Shown here in pieces: positions 7,612 through 16,356 of a stretch of DNA of 26,134 nt; position 1 is the stretch's first letter, and each line of letters starts with the position of its first letter. Origin of the DNA: Bacilli bacterium. GTDB lineage: Bacteria; Bacillota_I; Bacilli_A; RF39; UBA660. Where the stretch lies: positions 1-26,134 of the forward strand of contig JAQVZB010000006.1 of assembly GCA_029004695.1 (NCBI GenBank), read 5' to 3'. The notes under the pieces are model-generated. The model was not told where the DNA came from and made no database searches. It saw only the letters and a list, made by a program, of their open reading frames with translations. The position numbers were made by a program, and so were the translations under genes.

Positions 7612-8961
7612 ATGGATAATAATTTATTATGGTCAAACTTTTTACAAATAATTAAAACTAAAATCTCTCCGGTTTCTTATGATACTTGGTTTAAAGATAC
7701 GAAAATAATTAAACAAGATAATAATATTTTATCAATTCAAGTTCCAATGATTTTTCATAAAAAATTTTTAAACGATACTTATTATGATTTAATTGATGAA
7801 ATAATAACTAATTTAATTGGTAATAGTTTTGATCTTGAATTTCTAACCGAAGAAGAATTTAATAATGAAGATAATAATATAATAAAAGAAACAATCGATA
7901 CTGAATATACAAGAATTAATTCTAATTTAAATCCTAAATATACTTTTGAGAATTTTGTAATAGGGGATAGTAATAGATTTGCACAAACTGCAGCTGTTGC
8001 AGTTGCAGAACAACCAGGAAAAATATATAATCCTTTATTCATTCATGGTAAAAGTGGATTAGGAAAAACTCACTTAATGCATGCAATTGGAAATTATGTG
8101 ATGCAAAATAGCAATAAAAAAATTCTATATGTTACAAGCGAAGAATTTATTTCTGATTTTATTGGGATTAATAAAAAAGATGAAAATAATCTACCTGTTA
8201 TTGAACATTTTAAAGAAAAATACCGAAAGATTGATGTTTTAATAATTGATGATATTCAATTTCTAGGGGGAGCTGAAAAAACTCAACAAGAATTTTTTCA
8301 TACTTTTAACAATTTATACGACTCTAATAAACAAATTATTATTAGTTCAGATCGATCTCCTGATGATTTAAAATTATTAGAAGATCGATTACGAACTAGA
8401 TTTAGATGGGGTTTAACTGTAGATATTTATCCTCCGGATTTTGAATTAAGATGTAAAATATTAAAAGATAAAATGGCTGGACACGAAGTTGCTAATTTAG
8501 TTAATAAAGATGTAATTGAATATATTGCTACAAATTGTGAAAATGATGTGAGACATTTAGAAGGTGCTATAACAAGATTATATGCTTATGCTGCTATTAT
8601 GGGACCTGATGAAATAAATTTAAATTTTGCTACTGAAGCATTAAAAGATTATATAGGTACTTCACTTTATATAACTAATAATATTACCAAAATACAAAAA
8701 GCTGTTGCTGATTATTATAAAATTACAATAGATGATTTAAAAAATAAAAAAAGAACAGCTAATATTAATTTACCAAGACAAATTGCTATTTATCTATGTC
8801 GAATGACAACTGAAGAGACAATTGTAAAAATTGGATTAGAATTTGGTAATAGAAATCATTCAACTGTATTACATGCTTATGATAAAATTAATAATGAATT
8901 AAAAATTAATAATACATTAAAAGAGGAAATAAATGAAATAAAAAATATGATTGTTAATTAA
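7612..8961 (+). CDS. dnaA: Chromosomal replication initiator protein DnaA
   Basis: DnaA binds origin boxes and, in its ATP form, opens the origin and recruits the helicase. The 449-aa product has domain I (about 1-75), a short linker, the AAA+ domain III with Walker A GKSGLGKT (146-153) and Walker B region LIIDD (210-214), and domain IV with the box-recognition helix RNHSTV (414-419). All key residues and the usual length are present. The ribosome site is GGGGTGG upstream of the ATG. It starts the rightward arm; the box cluster upstream suggests it controls its own transcription. Confidence 0.98.
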   Translation: MDNNLLWSNFLQIIKTKISPVSYDTWFKDTKIIKQDNNILSIQVPMIFHKKFLNDTYYDLIDEIITNLIGNSFDLEFLTEEEFNNEDNNIIKETIDTEYTRINSNLNPKYTFENFVIGDSNRFAQTAAVAVAEQPGKIYNPLFIHGKSGLGKTHLMHAIGNYVMQNSNKKILYVTSEEFISDFIGINKKDENNLPVIEHFKEKYRKIDVLIIDDIQFLGGAEKTQQEFFHTFNNLYDSNKQIIISSDRSPDDLKLLEDRLRTRFRWGLTVDIYPPDFELRCKILKDKMAGHEVANLVNKDVIEYIATNCENDVRHLEGAITRLYAYAAIMGPDEINLNFATEALKDYIGTSLYITNNITKIQKAVADYYKITIDDLKNKKRTANINLPRQIAIYLCRMTTEETIVKIGLEFGNRNHSTVLHAYDKINNELKINNTLKEEINEIKNMIVN

Positions 8962-9082
8962 AGTTGAAAAATAATAATTTGTAAACATTGTGTTTCTAAC
9001 ATATATAATACAAAAATTTAAATTTTCAACATTATAGACAGTAATAATAATAATATTTATAAAAAAGAAAGAAGGTATTTAA
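8962..9082 (+). promoter_or_regulatory. dnaA-dnaN intergenic region, possible unwinding element
   Basis: These 121 bases are nearly all A/T. On the minus strand 9023-9031 reads TGTTGAAAA, one base off the TGTTGATAA-type box, and it is followed on the plus strand by TAATAATAATAATA at 9042-9055. The latter resembles a run of DnaA-trio triplets, the single-strand DnaA-binding motif described next to DnaA boxes in B. subtilis. TATAAT at 9004-9009 is a candidate -10 for dnaN, with a poorly spaced TTGTAA upstream. In such AT-rich DNA all of this is suggestive only. Confidence 0.35.
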
Positions 9083-10198
9083 ATGAAATTAGTAATAGAG
9101 AAAAATATTTTATTAGAAAAATTAACAAATGTTATGAGAGCTATTTCTTCTCGAAATTTAATTCCAATCTTAAATGGAGTAAAATTCGAATTAAAAAAGG
9201 AAGGATTATATTTAACAGCAAGTGATAGTGATTTAATAATTCAATCATTTATTGATAAAAAAGACATAAAAACTATTAAAGAAGTTGGAGTTATAATAAT
9301 TCAAAGTAAATACTTATTAGATATTATAAGAAAATTACCAAATGGAGATATTAATATTGAGGTAATAGATGGATTAAAAATAATTATAAGTACTGATAAT
9401 ACTATATTTAATTTAAATTGTTTAAATAATGAAGATTATCCACAATTAAAATTTGAAGAAATTAATAATCCTATTAATTTAGAAAGTGATCTATTAAAAA
9501 AAATAATTCATCAAACTTTATTTGCAATATCTAATCAAGAATCTAGACCATTATTAACAGGAGTAAATTTAAAATTAGTAGATAATAAATTAAATTGTAT
9601 AGCAACAGATTCTTACCGATTAGCTAAAAAGACAATCGAATTAGAAAAAAATTACGAAAATTTTGATATTGTAATTCCTGGTAAAAACTTAAATGAATTA
9701 AATAAATTATTATCAGAAAATAATATTGTTGAAATTCATCCATTTATTAACAAAATAATCTTTAAATATAAAGATTATATTTTTCAATCTAATTTATTAA
9801 GTGGGGTATATCCAGATACTATGAATTTTATTCCAAAAGAATTTAATTTTATTTTAACTACATCATTAGTAAGTTTTATGAGTGCAATTGATCGAGCTGC
9901 TTTATTAACCCAAAATAAAGATAAAAATATTGTAAAAATGGAAACAAAACCAAATGAAGTATTAATATCATCTTTTGCTAGTGAAATTGGAAAAGTAGAA
10001 GAAAAATTATTAGTAGATAAAAATAATAATGAAAATATCTCGATCTCATTTAGTTCAAAATATATGTCGGAAGCTTTAAAAACATTTGAAGAAGAAGATT
10101 TGTTAATTTTATTAAATTCAGATTCACAACCAATAATTTTAAAATCTATTAAAGATGAAACTTTAATACAATTAATTTTACCGATAAAAACCTATTAA
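9083..10198 (+). CDS. dnaN: DNA polymerase III sliding clamp (beta subunit)
   Basis: DnaN is the dimeric ring clamp that tethers the replicative polymerase and binds DnaA regulators, Mfd, MutS and other partners through its hydrophobic pocket. The 371-aa protein has the three tandem clamp domains, recognisable from ISSRNLIPILNGVKFE (27-42), SRPLLTGVNLKL (about 154-165), ATDSYRLA (about 174-181) and the C-terminal LPIKTY, which corresponds to the conserved LPxR(T/S)Y end of clamps with Lys for Arg. A GAAGG ribosome site precedes the ATG. Gene order dnaA-dnaN is universal in this phylum. Confidence 0.97.
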   Translation: MKLVIEKNILLEKLTNVMRAISSRNLIPILNGVKFELKKEGLYLTASDSDLIIQSFIDKKDIKTIKEVGVIIIQSKYLLDIIRKLPNGDINIEVIDGLKIIISTDNTIFNLNCLNNEDYPQLKFEEINNPINLESDLLKKIIHQTLFAISNQESRPLLTGVNLKLVDNKLNCIATDSYRLAKKTIELEKNYENFDIVIPGKNLNELNKLLSENNIVEIHPFINKIIFKYKDYIFQSNLLSGVYPDTMNFIPKEFNFILTTSLVSFMSAIDRAALLTQNKDKNIVKMETKPNEVLISSFASEIGKVEEKLLVDKNNNENISISFSSKYMSEALKTFEEEDLLILLNSDSQPIILKSIKDETLIQLILPIKTY

Positions 10199-10226
10199 AA
10201 AACTAAAATTATATATTTTACCAAAA

Positions 10227-10255
10227 TACGACATAATTCGACAAAGTATTATGAT
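10227..10255 (+). promoter_or_regulatory. Candidate comK promoter with CGACA direct repeat
   Basis: TATGAT at 10250-10255 lies 16 bp downstream of ACGACA (10228-10233), a partial -35. The pentamer CGACA is repeated 10 bp apart (10229-10233 and 10239-10243), one helical turn, so it could be an operator. The evidence is the motif alone. Confidence 0.35.
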
Positions 10256-10285
10256 TTAATAAACTTTTGTTGGGAGGTGAAATGT

Positions 10286-10735
10286 ATGAATGATTATGAA
10301 ATAAATGAAAAAACTTTAGCAATAGTACCTTTTAGTAATTATAAATCAATAATTTATGAATCACATGACTGTTTTATATTAGAAAAATCAGTATCAAAAA
10401 TTATGGATTCTAGTTGTAAATATTATGGAAGTACTTTTGAAGGTCGACAAAAAGGAACAGCTTTCTTAACTGGAATAAGATATAAAGCACCAATAATAAT
10501 TTCGGAAGAAAATAATATAATTTTTTTTCCAACATCATCACCAAGGTTAAAAGAATGTGCTTGGATCAGTTTAAATAATATTAAAAAATTTTATGATAAA
10601 GAAACAAAAATGTTAATTGAATTTATGAACAAAGAAACAATAGAAATTGATATTTCTTCTAATATTTTAAGAAATCAAATTTTTAGAGCTTCAATGCTTG
10701 ATTCAGTAATAAGAAAAAGAAGCATTAATCGATAA
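10286..10735 (+). CDS. comK: ComK family competence transcription factor
   Basis: The 149-aa product aligns by eye with B. subtilis ComK across its core: YEIN near the N-terminus, MDSSCKYYGSTFEGRQKGT (40-58; ComK DRSCRFFGSSYAGRKAGT), KAPIII (67-72; KPPIMV), FFPTSSPRLKECAWIS (80-95; FPTLSSTRPQCGWIS), and NQIFRASML (130-138; NQVYRTAWL). ComK binds paired AT-boxes and activates DNA-uptake genes. The protein stops about 40 residues earlier than the 192-aa Bacillus ComK and lacks the C-terminal FMLYPK region used for MecA/ClpCP control. The ATG at 10286 is chosen because GGGAGGTG lies 6 nt upstream; a GTG at 10277 overlaps that site. It occupies the dnaN-recF slot where yaaA is normally found, and it ends at its own terminator. 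Confidence 0.85.
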   Translation: MNDYEINEKTLAIVPFSNYKSIIYESHDCFILEKSVSKIMDSSCKYYGSTFEGRQKGTAFLTGIRYKAPIIISEENNIIFFPTSSPRLKECAWISLNNIKKFYDKETKMLIEFMNKETIEIDISSNILRNQIFRASMLDSVIRKRSINR

Positions 10736-10760
10736 AAAAGATTTAAAAAATGCTTTTTTT
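10713..10760 (+). terminator. Terminator after comK
   Basis: AAGCATT (10720-10726) pairs with AATGCTT (10749-10755), with additional A-U pairing below and an inner AATC/GATT stem above, followed by seven T residues (10754-10760). It overlaps the comK stop codon and separates the dnaN/comK transcripts from recF. Confidence 0.65.
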
Positions 10761-10761
10761 A

Positions 10762-10800
10762 TGTTATAATTTAAATAGGTATAGGAGTACTAGAATACCT
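10762..10800 (+). promoter_or_regulatory. recF-gyrB-gyrA promoter and start-proximal inverted repeat
   Basis: TGTTATAAT (10762-10770) is a perfect extended -10 element directly after the comK terminator; the -35 is poor. The expected start near 10777 coincides with an imperfect 24-bp palindrome, 10777-10800, with perfect arms AGGTAT and ATACCT around a central AGTACT. This could be an operator or a 5'-terminal mRNA hairpin. The recF ribosome site AAAAGGGGG follows at about 10823-10831. Confidence 0.55.
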
Positions 10801-10835
10801 GTTTTATTTTTATAAAGACTTAAAAAGGGGGAAAA

Positions 10836-11936
10836 ATGCAAATCTTACAATTAAAACTTATTAATTTTAGGAATTACAAACAAATTATTTTCAATTTTTC
10901 TCCTAAAAAAAATATTATTTTAGGTAATAATGGCTTGGGTAAAACAAATATTGTAGAAGCTATATATTATTTAGCTTTAACAAAATCATTTAGAGTTAAT
11001 AATAATTTATTTTTAATTAATAATGAATCAAATTATTCTATTATTGAAGGAGATATTAAAGATAAAATAACAAATAATTATAAAATTATTATTGAAAATA
11101 AAAATAAAAGAGTTTTTATTAATAATAATCAAATACAAAAATTAAGTGATTATATTTCTAAAGTTAATATAATTAATTTTAATCCAGAAGATTTAAAATT
11201 AATTAAAGATAGCCCAAGTATTCATAGACAACTTATTAATATTGAAATATCTCAATTTGATAATATTTATTTAAAGAATTTATCAATATATAACAAAATC
11301 TTAAAACAAAGAAATAGTTATTTAAAAAATTTATCTTTTAAAAAAAATTATAATTGTGAATATTTAAATATTTTAACTGAAAAGTTAATTGATTATGGTA
11401 TTAATATATATAATTTAAGAAAATTATATATCGAAAATATTAATAAATATTTAAATAGTAATTTTAAAAAAATTACCAGTAAAGAGGGTTTAATTTTAAA
11501 ATATATATCGAATTATGAAAATTTAACCAAAGAAGAATTAATGAAAAAATATAAAAATCTTTATCAAAGTGATATTAATTACGGAAAAACAAATTATGGT
11601 GTTCACTTAGATGATTTTGTATTTTATTATCAAAATGTAATTGCAAAAAATTATTTATCTGAAGGTGAGCAAAAAAATGTGGTTATAGCTTTTAAATTAG
11701 CAGAAATAAATATTTTTATTGATATTAAAAAAACCATACCAATATTAATTTTAGATGATTTATTTAGTGAACTTGATATAAATAAAATTAATAAGATTTT
11801 TAAATTATTAAAAAAAAACTTACAAATATTTATAACTACAACAGATATTAATAATATTAATGATAAAACATTACAAAATAGTAAAATATTCAAATTAAAA
11901 AAAAATAATAGTATAAAGGAGATAATATATGAATGA
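10836..11936 (+). CDS. recF: DNA replication and repair protein RecF
   Basis: RecF is an SMC-like ATPase that works with RecO and RecR to load RecA at gaps and junctions. The 366-aa protein, of normal length, has Walker A GNNGLGKT (30-37), an ABC-type signature LSEGEQKNVVIAFKLAE and Walker B ILILDDLFSELD followed by the D-loop. The ATG follows a GGGGG ribosome site, and the TGA stop overlaps the gyrB start by 8 nt, as is common for recF-gyrB. The A content is high even for this window, with many Asn and Lys codons. RecR, its partner, is encoded at 19159. Confidence 0.96.
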   Translation: MQILQLKLINFRNYKQIIFNFSPKKNIILGNNGLGKTNIVEAIYYLALTKSFRVNNNLFLINNESNYSIIEGDIKDKITNNYKIIIENKNKRVFINNNQIQKLSDYISKVNIINFNPEDLKLIKDSPSIHRQLINIEISQFDNIYLKNLSIYNKILKQRNSYLKNLSFKKNYNCEYLNILTEKLIDYGINIYNLRKLYIENINKYLNSNFKKITSKEGLILKYISNYENLTKEELMKKYKNLYQSDINYGKTNYGVHLDDFVFYYQNVIAKNYLSEGEQKNVVIAFKLAEINIFIDIKKTIPILILDDLFSELDINKINKIFKLLKKNLQIFITTTDINNINDKTLQNSKIFKLKKNNSIKEIIYE

Positions 11937-13851
11937 ACATTATAATGAAAAAGATATTCAGATTTTAGAAGGATTAGAAGCTGTTAAGAAAAGACCTGGT
12001 ATGTATATTGGAACAACAAGTTCAAAAGGACTTCATCATTTAATATGGGAAATAGTTGATAATGCCATAGATGAAGCAATGGCAGGATATTGTGATGATA
12101 TTGAAATCATAATTAATAAAGATAATTCAATAACAGTAAAAGATGATGGAAGAGGAATACCGACTGGTATACATGAAAAAACTGGATTATCAACAGTTGA
12201 AACAGTTTATACGATTCTTCATGCTGGTGGAAAATTTGGTGGTGGAGGATACAAAGTATCTGGTGGATTACATGGAGTAGGGGCATCTGTAGTAAATGCT
12301 TTAAGTAGTTGGTTAGAAGTATATGTATATCAAAATTCAAAAGTGCATTATATGAAATTTGAAAATGGAGGAGATCCTGTTACCCCATTATCTGTTATAG
12401 ATAAATGTGATGCTAATAGAACAGGAACAACAGTGACTTTTAAACCAAATCCAGACATATTTAAAGAAACTACTATTTTTGATTATGACATTATAAAGAA
12501 TAAAGTAAGAGAATTAGCTTTTTTAAATAAAGGATTAAGAATATTACTTATTGATGATCGAGAAATAGAAAATAAAAAAGAAGAATTTTTATATAATGGT
12601 GGCTTAATAGAATATGTTAAATATTTAAATAGAAATAATCAACCTATTCATGATGTTATTATAAATACTGAAGGTGAAAAAGATGGTGTTTCAATTGAAG
12701 TGGCTTTGCAATATAATAATTCTTATAATAATACCTTATTATCATTTGTTAATAATATAAATACCCATGATGGGGGAACTCATGAAGAAGGTGTTAGAAA
12801 TACTTTAACAAGAATAATTAATAATTATGCTAAAAATAGTAAAATGTTAAAAGATAATGATGATACATTTACAGGTGATGATACTAGAGAAGGTCTTGTA
12901 ATGGTCATATCTTGTAAACATCCCGATCCACAATTCGAAGGACAAACTAAAGGTCGTTTGGGAAATAACGAGGTTAGGAAAATCGCTTCAGATGTTTTTG
13001 GTCAAGAATTAGAAAGATATTTTTTAGAAAATCCAATTGTGGCTAAAAAAATAGTGGAAAAATCAATGCTTGCATCGAGAGCAAGAGTTGCTGCAAAGAA
13101 AGCTCGAGAATTATCTAGAACTAAGGGTGGCCTTGATTTGACAAATCAATGGGGAAAATTAGCTGATTGTTCAAGTAAAGATCCTTTTGAAAGAGAATTA
13201 TTTATTGTCGAAGGGGATTCAGCAATGGGTTCTGCCAAACTAGGTAGAAACCCTAAAACCCAAGCAATACTACCTATAAAAGGTAAAATTCTAAACGTCG
13301 AAAAATCAAGATTAGATAAAATTTTATCAAATGAAGAAATTAGAAGTTTAATAACAGCTTTTGGAACAAGCATTGGAGATGAATTCGATATTAATAAGTT
13401 AAGATATAATAAAATAATACTTATGACTGATGCTGATGTTGATGGTGCTCATATTAGAACATTATTATTAACGTTTTTATATCGATTTTTTAAACCTTTA
13501 ATAGAAAATGGACATGTTTATGCGGCTCAACCTCCATTATTTAAAATAACTCATGGAAAGACAATAAAATATGTTTTAAATGATCAAGAAAAAGACGATT
13601 ATTTAGAAAAGCTTCCTGAAGATATTAGAAAAAAGACAAATATTAATCGCCAAAAAGGTCTTGGTGAAATGGATGCTATTGATTTAAGAGTAACTACAAT
13701 GGATATTAATGAAAGAATATTATTAAAAATAAATATAGATGATGCAATTTTAGCTGACGAGATGTTTACTATCTTAATGGGTGAAGAAGTAGAACCAAGA
13801 AGAAAATTTATCGAAGAAAATGCATTAAATGTTAAAAATCTTGATATATAG
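11929..13851 (+). CDS. gyrB: DNA gyrase subunit B
   Basis: GyrB provides the ATPase of gyrase, which introduces negative supercoils. The 640-aa subunit has the GHKL ATPase (EIVDNAIDEAMAG, DDGRGIP, GGLHGVGASVVNALS), a transducer domain, the TOPRIM domain with EGDSAMGSAK (428-437) and DADVDGAHI, and the C-terminal QKGLGEMD tail. The Met at 433 replaces the Gly of the usual EGDSAGGSAK motif. Length fits Gram-positive GyrB. A GGAG ribosome site lies in the end of recF, which the gene overlaps; gyrA follows after 9 nt. ParE is an alternative name for this fold, but the position between recF and gyrA fixes it as gyrase. Confidence 0.97.
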   Translation: MNEHYNEKDIQILEGLEAVKKRPGMYIGTTSSKGLHHLIWEIVDNAIDEAMAGYCDDIEIIINKDNSITVKDDGRGIPTGIHEKTGLSTVETVYTILHAGGKFGGGGYKVSGGLHGVGASVVNALSSWLEVYVYQNSKVHYMKFENGGDPVTPLSVIDKCDANRTGTTVTFKPNPDIFKETTIFDYDIIKNKVRELAFLNKGLRILLIDDREIENKKEEFLYNGGLIEYVKYLNRNNQPIHDVIINTEGEKDGVSIEVALQYNNSYNNTLLSFVNNINTHDGGTHEEGVRNTLTRIINNYAKNSKMLKDNDDTFTGDDTREGLVMVISCKHPDPQFEGQTKGRLGNNEVRKIASDVFGQELERYFLENPIVAKKIVEKSMLASRARVAAKKARELSRTKGGLDLTNQWGKLADCSSKDPFERELFIVEGDSAMGSAKLGRNPKTQAILPIKGKILNVEKSRLDKILSNEEIRSLITAFGTSIGDEFDINKLRYNKIILMTDADVDGAHIRTLLLTFLYRFFKPLIENGHVYAAQPPLFKITHGKTIKYVLNDQEKDDYLEKLPEDIRKKTNINRQKGLGEMDAIDLRVTTMDINERILLKINIDDAILADEMFTILMGEEVEPRRKFIEENALNVKNLDI

Positions 13852-13860
13852 GAGGTAAAA

Positions 13861-16308
13861 ATGGAAAATGATATAAATTCAGATAAATATAATGAAATTA
13901 ATATAGATAGTGAAATAAAAAATTCATTTTTAGATTATTCAATGAGTGTTATTGTATCTAGAGCTATACCGGATGTTAGAGATGGTTTAAAACCAGTTCA
14001 TAGAAGGCTTTTATATACATTTCATTCTGAAGGAATAACTTATGATAAACCTCATAAAAAGAGTGCTACAAGTTGTGGTAAAGTAATGCAATATCACCCA
14101 CATGGTGATGCGGCTATTTATGATACTATGGCAAGGATGGCTCAAGGTTTCACATATCGATATCCTTTGATTGATGGCAAAGGAGCTTTTGGAGCACCAG
14201 ATGGATCTAGTCCAGCTGCAGCGAGATATACAGAAGCCAGATTAGCAAAAATTTCTAGTGAAATGTTGAGAGATATAAATAAAAATGCTGTGGATTTTGT
14301 TTCTAGTTATGATGATGAAAGTATTGAACCGGTAGTTTTACCATCAAGATTTCCAAATATATTAGTAAATGGAAACATGGGAATTGCAGTTGGAATGGCA
14401 ACAAATATTCCTCCTCATAATTTAGGAGAATCAATAGATGCCACGATTGCTTATATAAATAATCCAGAAATTTCTGTATTAGAATTAATGGAAAAAATAA
14501 AAGGTCCTGATTTTCCTACTGGTGGAACAATACTTGGAAATAGTGGAATAAAAAAAGCTTTTGAAACCGGAAAAGGTAGCATTACAGTTAGAGGAAGAGT
14601 AGATATAGAAGAATCTAAAGGTAAAACAAAGTTAATTATTACTGAAATTCCTTATCAAGTAAATTATACAAATATTATTAGAAAAATTGCTGAATTAGTG
14701 CGCGATAAGCAAATAGATGGCATAGCAAATTTGACTGATGAGTCTGCTTTAGAAGGTATTAGAATCGTAATAGATGTAAAAAAAGATTATAATCCCAATG
14801 TATTATTAAACAATTTATATAAATATACTCAATTACAAACTTCTTTTGGTATTAATTTCTTAATGTTAGTTGATAGAAGACCTAAAACATTAAGTTTAAA
14901 AGAGATTTTAGAAAATTACATCAATTTTCAAAGAAGTATAATTATAAGAAGAACTCAATTCGATTTAGAAAAATCTGAGAAAGCTGCTCACATACAAGAA
15001 GGTCTTAAAATTGCATTAGATTTTATTGATGAAGTTATTAAATTAATAAGAGGTTCAAAAAAAGATGTCGATGCTAAAAAAGGTTTAATGGAGAGATTTG
15101 GTTTATCGGAAATTCAAGCTGAAGCAATTATGGAAATGAAACTTAGAAGGTTAACTGGATTAGAAAAAGAAAAAATTGAAGAAGAATTAAAATCTTTATT
15201 AGAAAAAATAAAAGAATTAAAATCTATACTAGCTAGTGATCAAAAAATATCAAATATCATTATTGATGAATTAACAGAAATTAAAGAAAAATATTCAGAT
15301 GATAGAAGAACCATAATAGATATGACCTCATTAGAATATATTGAAGATGAATCTTTGATACCAGAAGAAAACATAATGATTACTTTAACAGAAAAAGGAT
15401 ATATTAAAAGAATTGTTTCCGAAACTTATAAAACGCAAAATAGAGGCGGTGTAGGTGTAAAGGGAATGTCAACCAATGAAGAAGATTTTGTAGAAAAGAT
15501 GATTAATTTATCAACTCATGATTATGTTATGTTCTTTACTAATAAAGGAAAGGTATACAGATTAAAAGGATATGAAATCCCTGAGTATTCTAGACAATCG
15601 AAAGGATTACCGGTTATAAATTTATTACCTTTAGATAAAGAAGAGGTAATAAATTCAATAATACCTTTATCAACAGAGAATGATTTTAAATATTTTGTTT
15701 TTGCAACCAAAAATGGTTTAGTAAAAAGAACAAAAATTGAAGAGTTTAATAATATAAGAGTAACTGGAAAAATTTGTATAAAATTAAAATTGGAAGATGA
15801 ATTAATTGGTGTTAAAAAAACTGATGGAACATCTAATACTTTATTAGCTTCAGAAAACGGCAAAATGGTAGTTTTTTTAGAAGATCAAATAAGAATTATG
15901 GGAAGAACAGCTTCAGGAGTAAAAGGTATAAATTTAGATAATTCTAAATGTATTGGATTAGAAGTTGCAAAAGATGACAGTAATATAATAATAATTACAG
16001 AAAATGGTTATGGTAAAAAAACATTAGTTTCTGAATATAGAAAAACTAAGCGTGGTAGTAAAGGGGTAAAAGCACTTAATATTACAGAAAAAAATGGCAA
16101 AATTAAATCATTTAAAAGAATAGAGAATAGTGATAATGATATTATGATTATAACTGACGAGGGCACAATAATAAGATTACCTTTAGAACAAATATCTCAG
16201 TTAAGTAGAGTGACTCAGGGATCAAGATTAATACATTTAAAAAACAATCAAAAAGTTTCCACATTTACTTTAGTAGAGAAAAATATTGAAGAAACAGAAG
16301 AAGTATAA
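13861..16308 (+). CDS. gyrA: DNA gyrase subunit A
   Basis: GyrA cuts and rejoins DNA through catalytic Tyr123 (AARYTEARLA) and wraps DNA with its C-terminal beta-pinwheel. The 815-aa protein has the winged-helix breakage domain, the quinolone-determining segment HPHGDAAIYDT (79-89), a coiled-coil tower, and a six-bladed C-terminal domain of about 500-805. Ala84 aligns with E. coli Ser83; Asp88 with Asp87. The usual GyrA-box (QxRGGKG) at 729-735 reads TKRGSKG, a degenerate form, although an upstream blade has QNRGGVG. The AGGAGG ribosome site directly follows the gyrB stop. The C-terminus is acidic (EETEEV). An intrinsic terminator follows at once. Confidence 0.96.
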   Translation: MENDINSDKYNEINIDSEIKNSFLDYSMSVIVSRAIPDVRDGLKPVHRRLLYTFHSEGITYDKPHKKSATSCGKVMQYHPHGDAAIYDTMARMAQGFTYRYPLIDGKGAFGAPDGSSPAAARYTEARLAKISSEMLRDINKNAVDFVSSYDDESIEPVVLPSRFPNILVNGNMGIAVGMATNIPPHNLGESIDATIAYINNPEISVLELMEKIKGPDFPTGGTILGNSGIKKAFETGKGSITVRGRVDIEESKGKTKLIITEIPYQVNYTNIIRKIAELVRDKQIDGIANLTDESALEGIRIVIDVKKDYNPNVLLNNLYKYTQLQTSFGINFLMLVDRRPKTLSLKEILENYINFQRSIIIRRTQFDLEKSEKAAHIQEGLKIALDFIDEVIKLIRGSKKDVDAKKGLMERFGLSEIQAEAIMEMKLRRLTGLEKEKIEEELKSLLEKIKELKSILASDQKISNIIIDELTEIKEKYSDDRRTIIDMTSLEYIEDESLIPEENIMITLTEKGYIKRIVSETYKTQNRGGVGVKGMSTNEEDFVEKMINLSTHDYVMFFTNKGKVYRLKGYEIPEYSRQSKGLPVINLLPLDKEEVINSIIPLSTENDFKYFVFATKNGLVKRTKIEEFNNIRVTGKICIKLKLEDELIGVKKTDGTSNTLLASENGKMVVFLEDQIRIMGRTASGVKGINLDNSKCIGLEVAKDDSNIIIITENGYGKKTLVSEYRKTKRGSKGVKALNITEKNGKIKSFKRIENSDNDIMIITDEGTIIRLPLEQISQLSRVTQGSRLIHLKNNQKVSTFTLVEKNIEETEEV

Positions 16309-16314
16309 AAAAAA

Positions 16315-16340
16315 GCGCCGTATAAATGCGGTGTTTTTTT
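16315..16340 (+). terminator. Terminator of recF-gyrB-gyrA
   Basis: GCGCCG (16315-16320) pairs with CGGTGT (16329-16334), including two G-U pairs, over an 8-nt loop, and is followed by T6 or more. A run of A residues upstream extends the stem. It begins 6 nt after the gyrA stop. Confidence 0.85.
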
Positions 16341-16356
16341 ATTTTATATTAATTAA

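Noticed and set aside
7782..8042. Antisense open frame inside dnaA
   Set aside because: It lies fully within a strongly conserved gene, has no ribosome site, and the product looks like no known family; other antisense frames in gyrB, gyrA, recF, holB and dnaX were rejected for the same reason.
10205..10219. ComK AT-box (AAAA-N5-TTTT) autoregulatory site upstream of comK
   Set aside because: The spacing is 7 instead of 5, and such patterns occur everywhere in DNA of this composition.
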